Assembly: GCA_021775715.1 (NCBI GenBank)
Contig: JAJFHI010000207.1
Location: forward strand, 1-9,454
Direction: 5' to 3'
Length of the DNA stretch: 9,454 bases
DNA from: Hyphomicrobiaceae bacterium
GTDB lineage: Bacteria > Pseudomonadota > Alphaproteobacteria > Rhizobiales > Hyphomicrobiaceae
This document shows, piece after piece, positions 1 to 5,734 of this stretch. The notes beneath the pieces are model-generated. The model did not search any database. It worked only from the letters and a program-made list of their open reading frames with translations, and was not told the origin of the DNA. Both the position numbers and the translations under genes were made by a program. Numbering within the stretch: the first letter of the stretch is position 1; the number at the start of each line of letters is the position of its first letter.

Positions 1-167
1 CTGCCCCGAGAGGCTGCCAGGTTGAACCACTTGTGGGCCTGGATCATGTCCGGCTCAACATCACGACCGGTGCAGTAAACCAATCCCAATTCATACAGGG
101 CATCTGGGCTATCTGCGGGCGCAACACCCTCGATCATGTCATGCGCTGCAAAGTCTAGGCGCGCCAT
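1..167 (-). CDS. Sel1-repeat (TPR-like) protein, N-terminal part only
   Basis: The first 55 codons of a gene that leaves the window at its left edge. Residues 22-55 fit one Sel1 repeat: alternating A/L/G/Y positions (ALYELGLVY), a short G-x-D-V turn, then a second helix with AHKWFNLAA and a closing G. Sel1 repeats are about 36-residue helix-turn-helix units that act as protein-interaction scaffolds, so no enzyme activity is expected. The ATG start is supported by a GGAG ribosome site at 176-179 with an 8-base spacer. No signal peptide is visible in the first 20 residues (MARLDFAAHD...), so a cytoplasmic protein is likely. The number of repeats and the true length cannot be seen. The family call is fairly secure; the cellular role is unknown. 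Confidence 0.8.
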   Translation of the reverse strand, partial: MARLDFAAHDMIEGVAPADSPDALYELGLVYCTGRDVEPDMIQAHKWFNLAASRG

Positions 168-307
168 AACAGCAACTCCATTTTTAAAACTCAAAACTGA
201 CAGACCAAACACCAGGACTTACATCGCTCGTGGTGCTGATCACGCGGCAACGACTTGACGCCTGCGCAATTTCGACCATGTCAATGAGCCAATGAAAAGT
301 GGTAAAC

Positions 308-314
308 GGGGGAG
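308..314 (+). promoter_or_regulatory. Strong ribosome binding site for a candidate 40-codon ORF
   Basis: GGGGGAG lies six bases before an ATG at 321. Both its match to the 16S anti-Shine-Dalgarno sequence and its spacing are as good as or better than those of most larger genes in the window. This is the main reason to take the short ORF behind it seriously. Confidence 0.45.
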
Positions 315-320
315 TTAGAA

Positions 321-443
321 ATGCTTAACGTCATCGCCTTATTGGTGAAGGCTTCATGCGCGGCATGCCCCAGACCGGGCCAAATGCCCAAAGCCGGCAC
401 GAGAGCCAAGTCAATCTTAAAAAACACGCTAAGACTTCCCTAA
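321..443 (+). CDS. Candidate 40-aa small protein, unrecognised
   Basis: An ATG preceded by GGGGGAG at a six-base spacing opens a 40-codon frame ending in TAA. The product starts MLNVIALLVKASCAACPRPG and ends in a basic stretch (KAGTRAKSILKNTLRLP). It has a short hydrophobic start (residues 1-9), a CAAC (CxxC) pair at residues 13-16, and a net-positive second half with about eight Lys/Arg. It resembles no family I know. It could be a small membrane-associated or metal-binding peptide, a leader peptide, or a chance frame behind a purine-rich run. No clear promoter or terminator was found around it. The call rests on the ribosome site alone. Confidence 0.3.
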   Translation: MLNVIALLVKASCAACPRPGQMPKAGTRAKSILKNTLRLP

Positions 444-535
444 CCATAAATTCAATTCGCAAGTTATTGCAGAGACTTAGCCTCAACATTCTATGACGAG
501 ATCGCACCCATTCAGGATCAGTTCATTCAGCCTAG

Positions 536-547
536 ATTAAGCTTAAT
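536..547. repeat. 12-bp perfect palindrome ATTAAGCTTAAT
   Basis: A perfect AT-rich palindrome about 90 bases upstream of the GTG start of the 96-aa lipoprotein gene. It could be a binding site for a dimeric regulator or simply part of an AT-rich promoter region (TAGATT at 533-538 is a possible -10). No matching second copy was noticed in the window. Confidence 0.35.
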
Positions 548-622
548 AAGACGAACCTGGAGGCTGTAGGACGTTGGCGGAGGTCGCCGCGTTGGCAGTG
601 GTTCAGAGGCAAAACGGCAAGC

Positions 623-627
623 GGGAG
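623..627 (+). promoter_or_regulatory. Ribosome binding site that selects the GTG start at 635
   Basis: GGGAG ends seven bases before GTG 635 but 16 bases before the next in-frame ATG at 644. The spacing favours the GTG. Confidence 0.5.
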
Positions 628-634
628 CAGATCC

Positions 635-925
635 GTGTTTTATATGGTTCAGATCCGATCGATTGCGCTGGCTGCAGGCATCGCGCTGTGCTGCAGCGCC
701 TGCGCCAACGATACGCTTGGCACCGCGCCAATGCAGCTTGGTGGCAGCAGTGCACTGGCATCTGACGGCACAACACTCAGAGGTTCTATTGCCAGCTCTA
801 CCAACGACGTGAAGCGCAAGCGCAAGAAGACCCAGTCGGACAAGATGCTCGCCGCAAGCGCGCTGGAACGTGCAACAGGTCGCAAGCCTGACCCACGGCG
901 CTTTCACATCTTTAAAGCCGACTAG
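635..925 (+). CDS. Small putative lipoprotein (96 aa), function unknown
   Basis: The N-terminus is a typical export signal: a basic residue (R8), a hydrophobic core (IALAAGIALC, residues 10-19) and a cysteine cluster CCSAC. Cys23 in the context C-S-A-C is the best lipobox candidate, though Cys at -3 is not canonical. The mature part of about 73 residues is Ser/Thr-rich at first, then strongly basic (KRKRKKTQSDK, residues 60-70), ending in a charged tail with RATGRKPDPRRF. The start is a GTG chosen for its ribosome site; ATG 644 would shorten the product by three residues and keep the signal. Proteins of this shape look to me like conserved small lipoproteins of Hyphomicrobiales, but I cannot name a family. 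The gene converges on the glycosyltransferase gene, with 27 bases between stop codons. Confidence 0.6.
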   Translation: MFYMVQIRSIALAAGIALCCSACANDTLGTAPMQLGGSSALASDGTTLRGSIASSTNDVKRKRKKTQSDKMLAASALERATGRKPDPRRFHIFKAD

Positions 926-938
926 GTTCTGAGTCGGC
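917..938 (-). terminator. Convergent-gene hairpin, candidate terminator
   Basis: A perfect 7-bp stem (GCCGACT at 917-923 with AGTCGGC at 932-938) encloses an 8-base loop between two convergent genes. Read on the minus strand it is followed by TTTAAAG, a weak T-rich tail, so it best serves the glycosyltransferase transcript, whose stop lies 15 bases before it. On the plus strand the stem overlaps the last codons and the TAG stop of the lipoprotein gene and has no T tract. Confidence 0.45.
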
Positions 939-952
939 CCAACGCACCAGAC

Positions 953-966
953 CTAAGGGCCCTTAG
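953..966. repeat. 14-bp perfect palindrome over the glycosyltransferase stop codon
   Basis: CTAAGGGCCCTTAG is a perfect palindrome with no loop. It includes the TAG stop of the minus-strand glycosyltransferase gene. Having no loop it would form a poor RNA hairpin. It is adjacent to, but not part of, the hairpin at 917-938. Confidence 0.4.
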
Positions 967-2512
967 CCCCTTCAACACGAAGCATTCGCCAGGCCGTCGT
1001 GTGATAGCCCGTGTCGCGCCACAGATGCTGCCATGGAATGTCAAGCTTCAGGCCCTGACCTGCTTTGACATCTGTCGGCAATGTCGATTGGAACCAGTAT
1101 TGAGCCGTCTTGACGCCATCCCGTTCGCGCCAGACATAAATGCGCGGGGCTGTGGCAACATCACCCGGCAAATAGGCAGGCGGGCGAACAACAGCAATTT
1201 TTGATTTCGGAAACACCTGGCGTAGATTGCCAGCAAGCTCTGCATCAAATGTCATGATCGGCTCCCCCCGATAGCCGTTTGCCTGCATCTCCTGGCCAAG
1301 CTCAACATAAGGCATGCCCCAGCGGCATTTTTTGCAAACCGGATGCATGACGTAGAGATTTGCCAGCCGCGCGGAAAGCGCAATCGCGGCAACGACCAAT
1401 GCCAAAATCGCAAATCGCTTCAGTTGGCCATCACTTCCCTCAGCGTCACGTACCGCACCGAACAACCAGATGACAGTTGTGACGTAGAGCGCCATGTATG
1501 CGTGGATGGGCTGGCGACCAAGCTGCAAGACCAACGCACCAACAATTGACGCCACAAAGCAAATGAAGGTCGCGTGCCAGAGCAGTTGGAGTGTGTCTCC
1601 CGTCTCGCTGTGATCCACGGGTTGCATAATCTTGGCACGCGCCGAGACCAAGAACCCTGGAAACATCACCGGAACAAAGATAGCAAGCGGCAGCAGATAG
1701 AAGAACGGCCCGCGCACAGCATCGATCACACCACGCCAGTAGTCCTTGGAGTTTATTGCACCAGGGCGCAGCCAATCGGCGACGTAGCGTGCATCTGAAA
1801 ACAGCCACGACAGATAAGGTGCCGCAATTAACGCTGCAATCACAATACTTACCAACACGCGCCGCCGTAGCAACCGAATGCGCAAACCCGGTTGCAAAAC
1901 CGCTGCAAGAACAAGCGCGCCGAGAAACACCGCATAAACACGCTCGGTCAACAGGCCAAGTCCGACCACAACCCCGAACAGTGCAAAGTCGCGCCACCTA
2001 CCCTCATCCAATACGCGCAGAAACATGTAGAGCGTTGCGGCAACCGCCGCCATCGCCAGCACCTGGTGCGTGAAGCCTTCGTGGAAACGCCAGCTTATCG
2101 AGTAGATCAATGCCAGAGATTCAACCGACAGCACCGCATGGATGTGGCTTCCCAGGATGCGTCGTGCGGCGAGATAGAGAAACCCCACCGTGGCCGTCAA
2201 TGCCGCATACTTGATGACCAAGAAACTTTTGAGCGTGGGCCCGAGTGCCTGCTGCACCAACCAAAGCACCCAGTTGTAGAGCGGTGGCTGACGCGGATAC
2301 GTGTCGTAACCAAGAGACAACTCTTGCGCCAAGACGTTGGCAACGACGTCATCTTCGCCGAGTACGTTTGATGCAAGCAGCCGGAACCCGGCATGCAAGA
2401 GCGCGTAAAACAACACCCCGGCCAATACAATAGCGAGTCCATATGCGATACCGGCCCCAGGCTCACGTTCGCTTTGCGGCGCACTCGTCTGCGGCTGCGC
2501 GAGATCTGACAC
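953..2512 (-). CDS. GT39/ArnT-like integral membrane glycosyltransferase
   Basis: A polytopic protein of about 519 aa with roughly ten hydrophobic segments and a soluble C-terminal part of about 130 residues. The first loop after TM1 carries an acidic cluster G-E-D-D (residues 52-55) followed by LGYDTYPRQPPLYNW, the signature layout of PMT_2/GT39 enzymes (ArnT, RgtA-type). These use polyprenyl-phosphate sugars on the outer face of the inner membrane, with an acidic residue in this loop as catalytic base. A later segment with HQVLAM then LGLLTERVYAVF also fits the family. The donor and acceptor (lipid A, other glycan or protein) cannot be read from sequence. The C-terminal domain begins near a CKKC motif (Cys393/Cys396). 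GTG 2512 is preferred because GGGGA sits eight bases upstream; GTG 2527 is the longer alternative without a ribosome site. The gene follows qor closely on the same strand, probably as one transcript. Confidence 0.85.
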   Translation of the reverse strand: MSDLAQPQTSAPQSEREPGAGIAYGLAIVLAGVLFYALLHAGFRLLASNVLGEDDVVANVLAQELSLGYDTYPRQPPLYNWVLWLVQQALGPTLKSFLVIKYAALTATVGFLYLAARRILGSHIHAVLSVESLALIYSISWRFHEGFTHQVLAMAAVAATLYMFLRVLDEGRWRDFALFGVVVGLGLLTERVYAVFLGALVLAAVLQPGLRIRLLRRRVLVSIVIAALIAAPYLSWLFSDARYVADWLRPGAINSKDYWRGVIDAVRGPFFYLLPLAIFVPVMFPGFLVSARAKIMQPVDHSETGDTLQLLWHATFICFVASIVGALVLQLGRQPIHAYMALYVTTVIWLFGAVRDAEGSDGQLKRFAILALVVAAIALSARLANLYVMHPVCKKCRWGMPYVELGQEMQANGYRGEPIMTFDAELAGNLRQVFPKSKIAVVRPPAYLPGDVATAPRIYVWRERDGVKTAQYWFQSTLPTDVKAGQGLKLDIPWQHLWRDTGYHTTAWRMLRVEGAKGP

Positions 2513-2520
2513 GCCTCTCG

Positions 2521-2525
2521 TCCCC
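2521..2525 (-). promoter_or_regulatory. Ribosome binding site choosing the GTG start at 2512
   Basis: On the minus strand GGGGA is followed by eight bases and then GTG 2512. The upstream GTG at 2527 overlaps this motif and has no purine-rich site of its own. The choice changes only five N-terminal residues. Confidence 0.35.
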
Positions 2526-2566
2526 ACCTGATTAATGAATACGCTTTGATATGCTGGCAGTTGCCA

Positions 2567-3541
2567 TTAGGGCAGCAGAACCGTCGATCCCGTTGTCTTA
2601 CGCCCTTCAAGGTCGCGATGCGCGTTGGCGGCATCCTTCAGGGCATAGCGTTGATTGACCGCGATCTTGACATGACCGTTGCCGACAACGTTGAACAATT
2701 CCTCCGCGCCGGATACCAAGTCCTCGCGCCCCGCGATATAGTTCATTACCGTTGGCCGGGTGACGAACAGAGAGCCCTTCTGCGTCAGAAGGCCAAGATT
2801 GAAGTCCTCTATGGCACCAGAGGCATTGCCATAGCTGACAAAAAGCCCACGCGGTTTGATGCAATCCAACGAGTCCGGGAATGTGTCCCGACCAATGGAA
2901 TCGTAGACGACATCGCAGCCTTTACCGCCGGTCAGCTCTTTGACGCGTTCGACGAAGTTTTCTTCGCGGTAGTTGATTGTGTGCGTGCAGCCGTTGGCCT
3001 TGGCGAGATCGGCCTTCTCCACCGACCCAACCGTGCCGATGACTGTCGCACCGAGATGCCGCGCCCACTGGCAGGCGATCAGGCCAACACCTCCGGCTGC
3101 GGCGTGAAATAACATCGTCGTGTCTGGACCAACCTTAAATGTCTGGCGCAACAGATACCAGGCGGTCAAACCCTTCAAGAACATGGCGGCAGCTGTCTCG
3201 TCCAAAACGTTGTCTGGGAGCTTCACCATCCGGTCTGCGGGGACAATGCGTTCTTGCGCGTAAGCTCCAAGCAGTCCTGCATAGGCGACACGATCGCCAA
3301 CCTTGAGGTCGCTGATGTCAGGACCGACGGCAACAACTTCACCGGCTGCTTCCATGCCTATAACGGCCGGAAAATTGGCTAAAGGGTAAAGCCCTGTCCG
3401 GTGATAGACATCGATGTAATTCAGTCCAATCGCGGTTTGGCGCAACCGGACCTGACCAGCTCCCGGTTCCCCGGCATCGACATTTTGCCACGATAAAGCT
3501 TCCGGCCCACCATGAGCGGCAATTTGAATAACGTGCGACAC
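2567..3541 (-). CDS. qorA: Zinc-independent NADPH:quinone oxidoreductase (QorA-type MDR)
   Basis: A 324-aa cytoplasmic enzyme of the medium-chain dehydrogenase/reductase superfamily that reduces quinones with NADPH. The GroES-like N-terminal domain has GLNYIDVYHRTGLYP (residues 39-53) and IGMEAAGEVVAVG (61-73), matching Qor enzymes, and lacks the cysteine cluster and catalytic zinc ligands of alcohol dehydrogenases. The Rossmann NADP domain carries AAAGGVG (147-153). The C-terminus ends in the family-typical HRDLEGRKTTGSTVLLP. The length is normal for the family. The start is GTG with an excellent AAGGGGAG ribosome site nine bases upstream. A perfect TTGACA at 3587-3592 (minus strand) is a possible -35 element, though I see no good -10. 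The gene is first in a probable two-gene unit with the membrane glycosyltransferase; no functional link between the two is obvious. The exact substrate among quinones or enones is unknown. Confidence 0.92.
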   Translation of the reverse strand: MSHVIQIAAHGGPEALSWQNVDAGEPGAGQVRLRQTAIGLNYIDVYHRTGLYPLANFPAVIGMEAAGEVVAVGPDISDLKVGDRVAYAGLLGAYAQERIVPADRMVKLPDNVLDETAAAMFLKGLTAWYLLRQTFKVGPDTTMLFHAAAGGVGLIACQWARHLGATVIGTVGSVEKADLAKANGCTHTINYREENFVERVKELTGGKGCDVVYDSIGRDTFPDSLDCIKPRGLFVSYGNASGAIEDFNLGLLTQKGSLFVTRPTVMNYIAGREDLVSGAEELFNVVGNGHVKIAVNQRYALKDAANAHRDLEGRKTTGSTVLLP

Positions 3542-3550
3542 GACAACAAT

Positions 3551-3558
3551 CTCCCCTT
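3551..3558 (-). promoter_or_regulatory. Ribosome binding site supporting the GTG start of qorA
   Basis: AAGGGGAG on the minus strand lies nine bases before GTG 3541 and fixes that unusual start codon. No other in-frame start lies near it. Confidence 0.6.
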
Positions 3559-3778
3559 AAAGCCGCGCCCGAAACGCTTGTTCGGTTGTCAAACGGCAAC
3601 ACCTTCTGCGCATCCGCCGGTGGCGGTACACGGACCAAAACACCATGCAAATTCAATGTCCTGCCGCAGGTCTCAGCACACCCACCGCAGGTTGTATCAT
3701 CATAGCGGCAATCGCGCACTGTGCACAGGACGCGCCGACGCCTTGACCCCGCCACGACCGCCTTTTACGGCTCAGTCC

Positions 3779-4264
3779 ATGAAAGACGTGATGTTATACA
3801 ACGGGGCCGCAGTAATCGGCTACAGAACCAAGGCGCTTGCGTATAGCAAGCGTCTGGCTGTAGCGATCGTTGCCTTGTCGTTGGCCGCCTGTGCAAACGG
3901 GTCTACAGCGACGGTGACCAAGAGCAAAGGGCTCAGATGTGTTGACGATAGTCAGAACTGTATTCAGCAACGTAAGTACGCATTGAATTCACTTCTTGCC
4001 GACAGTTCGTATGCCTGGGTACACCAACCGGTCACCGCCGAAGCATACGCAACAGGCGTGCGTTTGTTCGCTTACAAAAAGAAAAAGAAACAACTGAGCT
4101 GTCGCGATCTACGCCGCGGACAACAGGAAGCCCACAATGCGCGTTCTGTTTTGAGTAGCTCTGCAGGGCGTAACCTGACACCCGCACAAGTCGCGCGCGG
4201 AGCGATGCTCGGCACTGAGGTGTCACGTGAATTGAAGCGGGAAATCGGGCGGCGGTGCCGCTAA
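3779..4264 (+). CDS. Cysteine-rich putative lipoprotein (161 aa), function unknown
   Basis: The N-terminus has a basic region (YRTKALAYSKR) and a hydrophobic core ending in the lipobox S-L-A-A-C, with Cys38 as the predicted lipidated residue. The mature protein has four further cysteines: two close together (CVDDSQNC), one in LSC, and one near the end (RRCR). This suggests disulfides in the periplasm. A run of five lysines (FAYKKKKKQ) and a C-terminal stretch with LTPAQVARGAMLGTEVSREL complete it. I believe similar lipoproteins occur across Hyphomicrobiales but know no function. The start is uncertain: ATG 3779 and ATG 3791 both lack a ribosome site, and the longer frame back to 3512 would overlap qorA and bury the signal peptide. 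It diverges from qorA across 237 bases. The A-rich codons of the lysine run (4075-4090) are unlike the rest of the gene. Confidence 0.65.
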   Translation: MKDVMLYNGAAVIGYRTKALAYSKRLAVAIVALSLAACANGSTATVTKSKGLRCVDDSQNCIQQRKYALNSLLADSSYAWVHQPVTAEAYATGVRLFAYKKKKKQLSCRDLRRGQQEAHNARSVLSSSAGRNLTPAQVARGAMLGTEVSRELKREIGRRCR

Positions 4265-4287
4265 ACCGCTGACCAGATTGAATGTTC

Positions 4288-4303
4288 CGGCGAGCGGACG
4301 CCG
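4288..4303 (+). terminator. Weak candidate hairpin after the cysteine-rich lipoprotein gene
   Basis: CGGCG and CGCCG form a 5-bp GC stem around a six-base loop, 24 bases after the stop codon. No T tract follows, so it is at best a weak or Rho-assisted terminator. Beyond it, the 165-base gap up to dedA holds no other structure I can support. Confidence 0.2.
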
Positions 4304-4428
4304 CGAAGAAACTGCTTCACGACAGCGGAGCTTGCATTTCGCATCACGCATCACAATATGCTACATCGCCAGCATTTCTGCCCGTCCCGCCTAGCACTGC
4401 CTTCATCATATAGGACACCCAAAGCCCG

Positions 4429-4998
4429 ATGGACTTTCAATATTACGCCGACGTCATTATGACGTTTGTCCGCGATCATCAGGCCTGGGCGGGTCCAATC
4501 ATATTCATTTTGGCATTCGGTGAGAGCCTCGCATTTGTGTCGCTGCTATTGCCGTTCTGGGCAATGCTCGTTGGCATGGGCAGCCTTATTGTTGCAACAG
4601 GTTCTCTTGTCGACTTCGGTCTAGTTTGGCTGTTCGCGAGCCTTGGCGCTGCATTCGGCGACTGGGTGTCGTATTGGCTCGGCAAACACTACCACGAAGA
4701 AATCGCGCGCATGTGGCCGCTGTCACGACGACCGGATCTCATTCCACGGGGTCATGCGTTTTTTGAGGAGTACGGTGTTTGGGCAATTGTGCTGGGCCGC
4801 TTCTTCGGCCCATTGCGCGCGGCTGTTCCAATCGTCGCCGGGATTGCCGAGATGGAATGGCGCAAGTTTCAAATCGCAAACTTCAGCTCGGCGTTTTTGT
4901 GGGCCGGCGTTTTGCTGGCCATCGGCGGCATTGGCCTGAATGGCATGTTCGAGCTGGTCCCTTGGATGTACGGGAAGATAGTCGGCGTGCCTGGTTAA
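4429..4998 (+). CDS. DedA-family membrane protein (upstream paralogue)
   Basis: A 189-aa inner-membrane protein of the DedA/VTT (SNARE-associated) family, whose members act in lipid scrambling or transport and membrane homeostasis. The N-terminal re-entrant region has PIIFILAFGESLAFVSLLLP (residues 23-42) with conserved Glu32 and Pro42. GDWVSYWLG (77-85) follows, then GRFFGPLRAAVPIVAG (123-138) with Arg124 and Arg130. Hydrophobic segments near 143-170 close the fold. Where E. coli YqjA/YghB carry an acidic residue 12 positions after the Glu, this protein has Trp44. ATG 4429 has only an AGGA 13 bases upstream, so translation signals are weak. It converges on btaB with 18 bases between stops and is clearly related to the second DedA gene at 7419, which puts DedA genes on both sides of betaine-lipid synthesis. 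The lipid it handles is unknown. Confidence 0.88.
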   Translation: MDFQYYADVIMTFVRDHQAWAGPIIFILAFGESLAFVSLLLPFWAMLVGMGSLIVATGSLVDFGLVWLFASLGAAFGDWVSYWLGKHYHEEIARMWPLSRRPDLIPRGHAFFEEYGVWAIVLGRFFGPLRAAVPIVAGIAEMEWRKFQIANFSSAFLWAGVLLAIGGIGLNGMFELVPWMYGKIVGVPG

Positions 4999-5016
4999 AT
5001 GCGCACCACGCCCAAG

Positions 5017-5682
5017 TTAAGCGGCGGGCTTTTTGATGACGCCATACTGGGCGTAGTCACGATAAAGCCGTTCGAATTGCAGCTCCCCGCTATCGCTGCC
5101 GGCCAATCGGCGCATTTCCGTCTCAAGGTCACCGCGCGGTGTCACCGTGAATTTCTTCAACCATAGAGACAGGCCCTTCTTGAACCACTCCGGCAGATCT
5201 TCCTGTTGGCCAAAGTCAACTACGTGCAGCGACCCGCCGGGACGCACAGCGGCATAGGCCTGGACAAGAGACTCCTGCCATGGCGGGATCATTGAGACTG
5301 CGTAAGAAATAAACACACGGTCGAAATGCGGCGTGCCAAACAGCGCTTCACTGGAAAAGTTAGATGCATCGCCTTCGCCAACCGTGACGCGTTCAGAAAA
5401 ACCGGCTTTGGAAATTGTCTGCTCGGCGGTCTCCAACATCATGCGTGAAATATCGAAACCGTAGAGCTGGGCTTCCGGGTATCGCCGTGCCGTCAACACG
5501 AGATTGCGGCCCGTGCCACAGCCAACCTCAAGCACGGTGCCTTCGGACGGCGGTCGCAAATCATCAAGAAGGTGATCGCGGCCAAGCAGGAAATACTTGC
5601 GGGTCAGGTCGTAGATATACCGCTGATAACGATAGATCCCATCCATATGCGCCTGGGCGTTGTCTTGAACGTCACTGGACAC
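5017..5682 (-). CDS. btaB: BtaB, SAM-dependent N-methyltransferase of betaine lipid (DGTS) synthesis
   Basis: A class I methyltransferase of 221 aa. BtaB adds three methyl groups from S-adenosylmethionine to the amino group of diacylglyceryl-homoserine, giving DGTS at the inner membrane. Motif I is LEVGCGTGR (residues 51-59); the acidic ribose-binding residue is Asp77 in YGFDIS; VRPGGSLHVVDF forms the usual post-IV strand region. The N-terminus HMDGIYRYQRYIYDLTRKYF (12-31) and the length fit BtaB of Rhodobacter and rhizobia. The gene follows btaA by 52 bases on the same strand, which strengthens the call since the methyltransferase fold alone is not specific. GTG 5682 is chosen for its GGGGAG ribosome site; a TTG at 5709 opens the frame earlier but would place that site inside the gene. 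Confidence 0.9.
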   Translation of the reverse strand: MSSDVQDNAQAHMDGIYRYQRYIYDLTRKYFLLGRDHLLDDLRPPSEGTVLEVGCGTGRNLVLTARRYPEAQLYGFDISRMMLETAEQTISKAGFSERVTVGEGDASNFSSEALFGTPHFDRVFISYAVSMIPPWQESLVQAYAAVRPGGSLHVVDFGQQEDLPEWFKKGLSLWLKKFTVTPRGDLETEMRRLAGSDSGELQFERLYRDYAQYGVIKKPAA

Positions 5683-5692
5683 GTGCGAGAGT

Positions 5693-5699
5693 CTCCCCT
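5693..5699 (-). promoter_or_regulatory. Ribosome binding site selecting the GTG start of btaB
   Basis: AGGGGAG on the minus strand lies ten bases before GTG 5682 and lies inside the longer frame that opens with TTG 5709. This favours the shorter protein. Confidence 0.55.
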
Positions 5700-5734
5700 G
5701 TGAAACCAATATTGGGTGTCACGCTGTTTCGAGA

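Larger units (their letters stand above)
168..634. other. Intergenic region between the Sel1-repeat gene and the 96-aa lipoprotein gene
   Basis: This stretch of 467 bases separates two divergent genes, so it must carry promoters in both directions. It holds the Sel1 gene's ribosome site (176-179), a candidate 40-codon plus-strand ORF (321-443), a 12-bp palindrome (536-547), a 7-bp direct repeat CATTCAG at 509-515 and 524-530, and the ribosome site of the lipoprotein gene (623-627). A CTTGAC element at 254-259 resembles an alphaproteobacterial -35 site, but no good -10 lies at the right distance. I see no tRNA-like or other recognisable RNA gene here. Confidence 0.6.

Noticed and set aside
574..765. 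TTG-started plus-strand frame with GGAGG ten bases upstream
   Set aside because: It overlaps the small lipoprotein gene in another frame, needs a rare TTG start, and its product has no recognisable features; the lipoprotein frame has a clear signal peptide.
1446..2371. Long open frames on both strands inside the glycosyltransferase gene
   Set aside because: Cys/Arg-rich or Gln/His/Arg-rich products typical of out-of-frame reading of a membrane-protein gene; the GT39 frame explains the whole stretch.
2546..3112. 188-codon open frame antisense to qorA
   Set aside because: It lies opposite a well-supported enzyme gene, its composition reflects the complementary codons, and it has no ribosome site or known motif.
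3512..3778. Upstream extension of the cysteine-rich lipoprotein frame by about 90 codons
   Set aside because: It would overlap the start of divergent qorA and move the signal peptide and lipobox to the middle of the protein.
5009..5035. Terminator-like GCCC...GGGC followed by five T between dedA and btaB
   Set aside because: The stem has only four pairs, and the GGCGGGCTTTTT part simply encodes the Lys-Lys-Pro-Ala-Ala end of BtaB.
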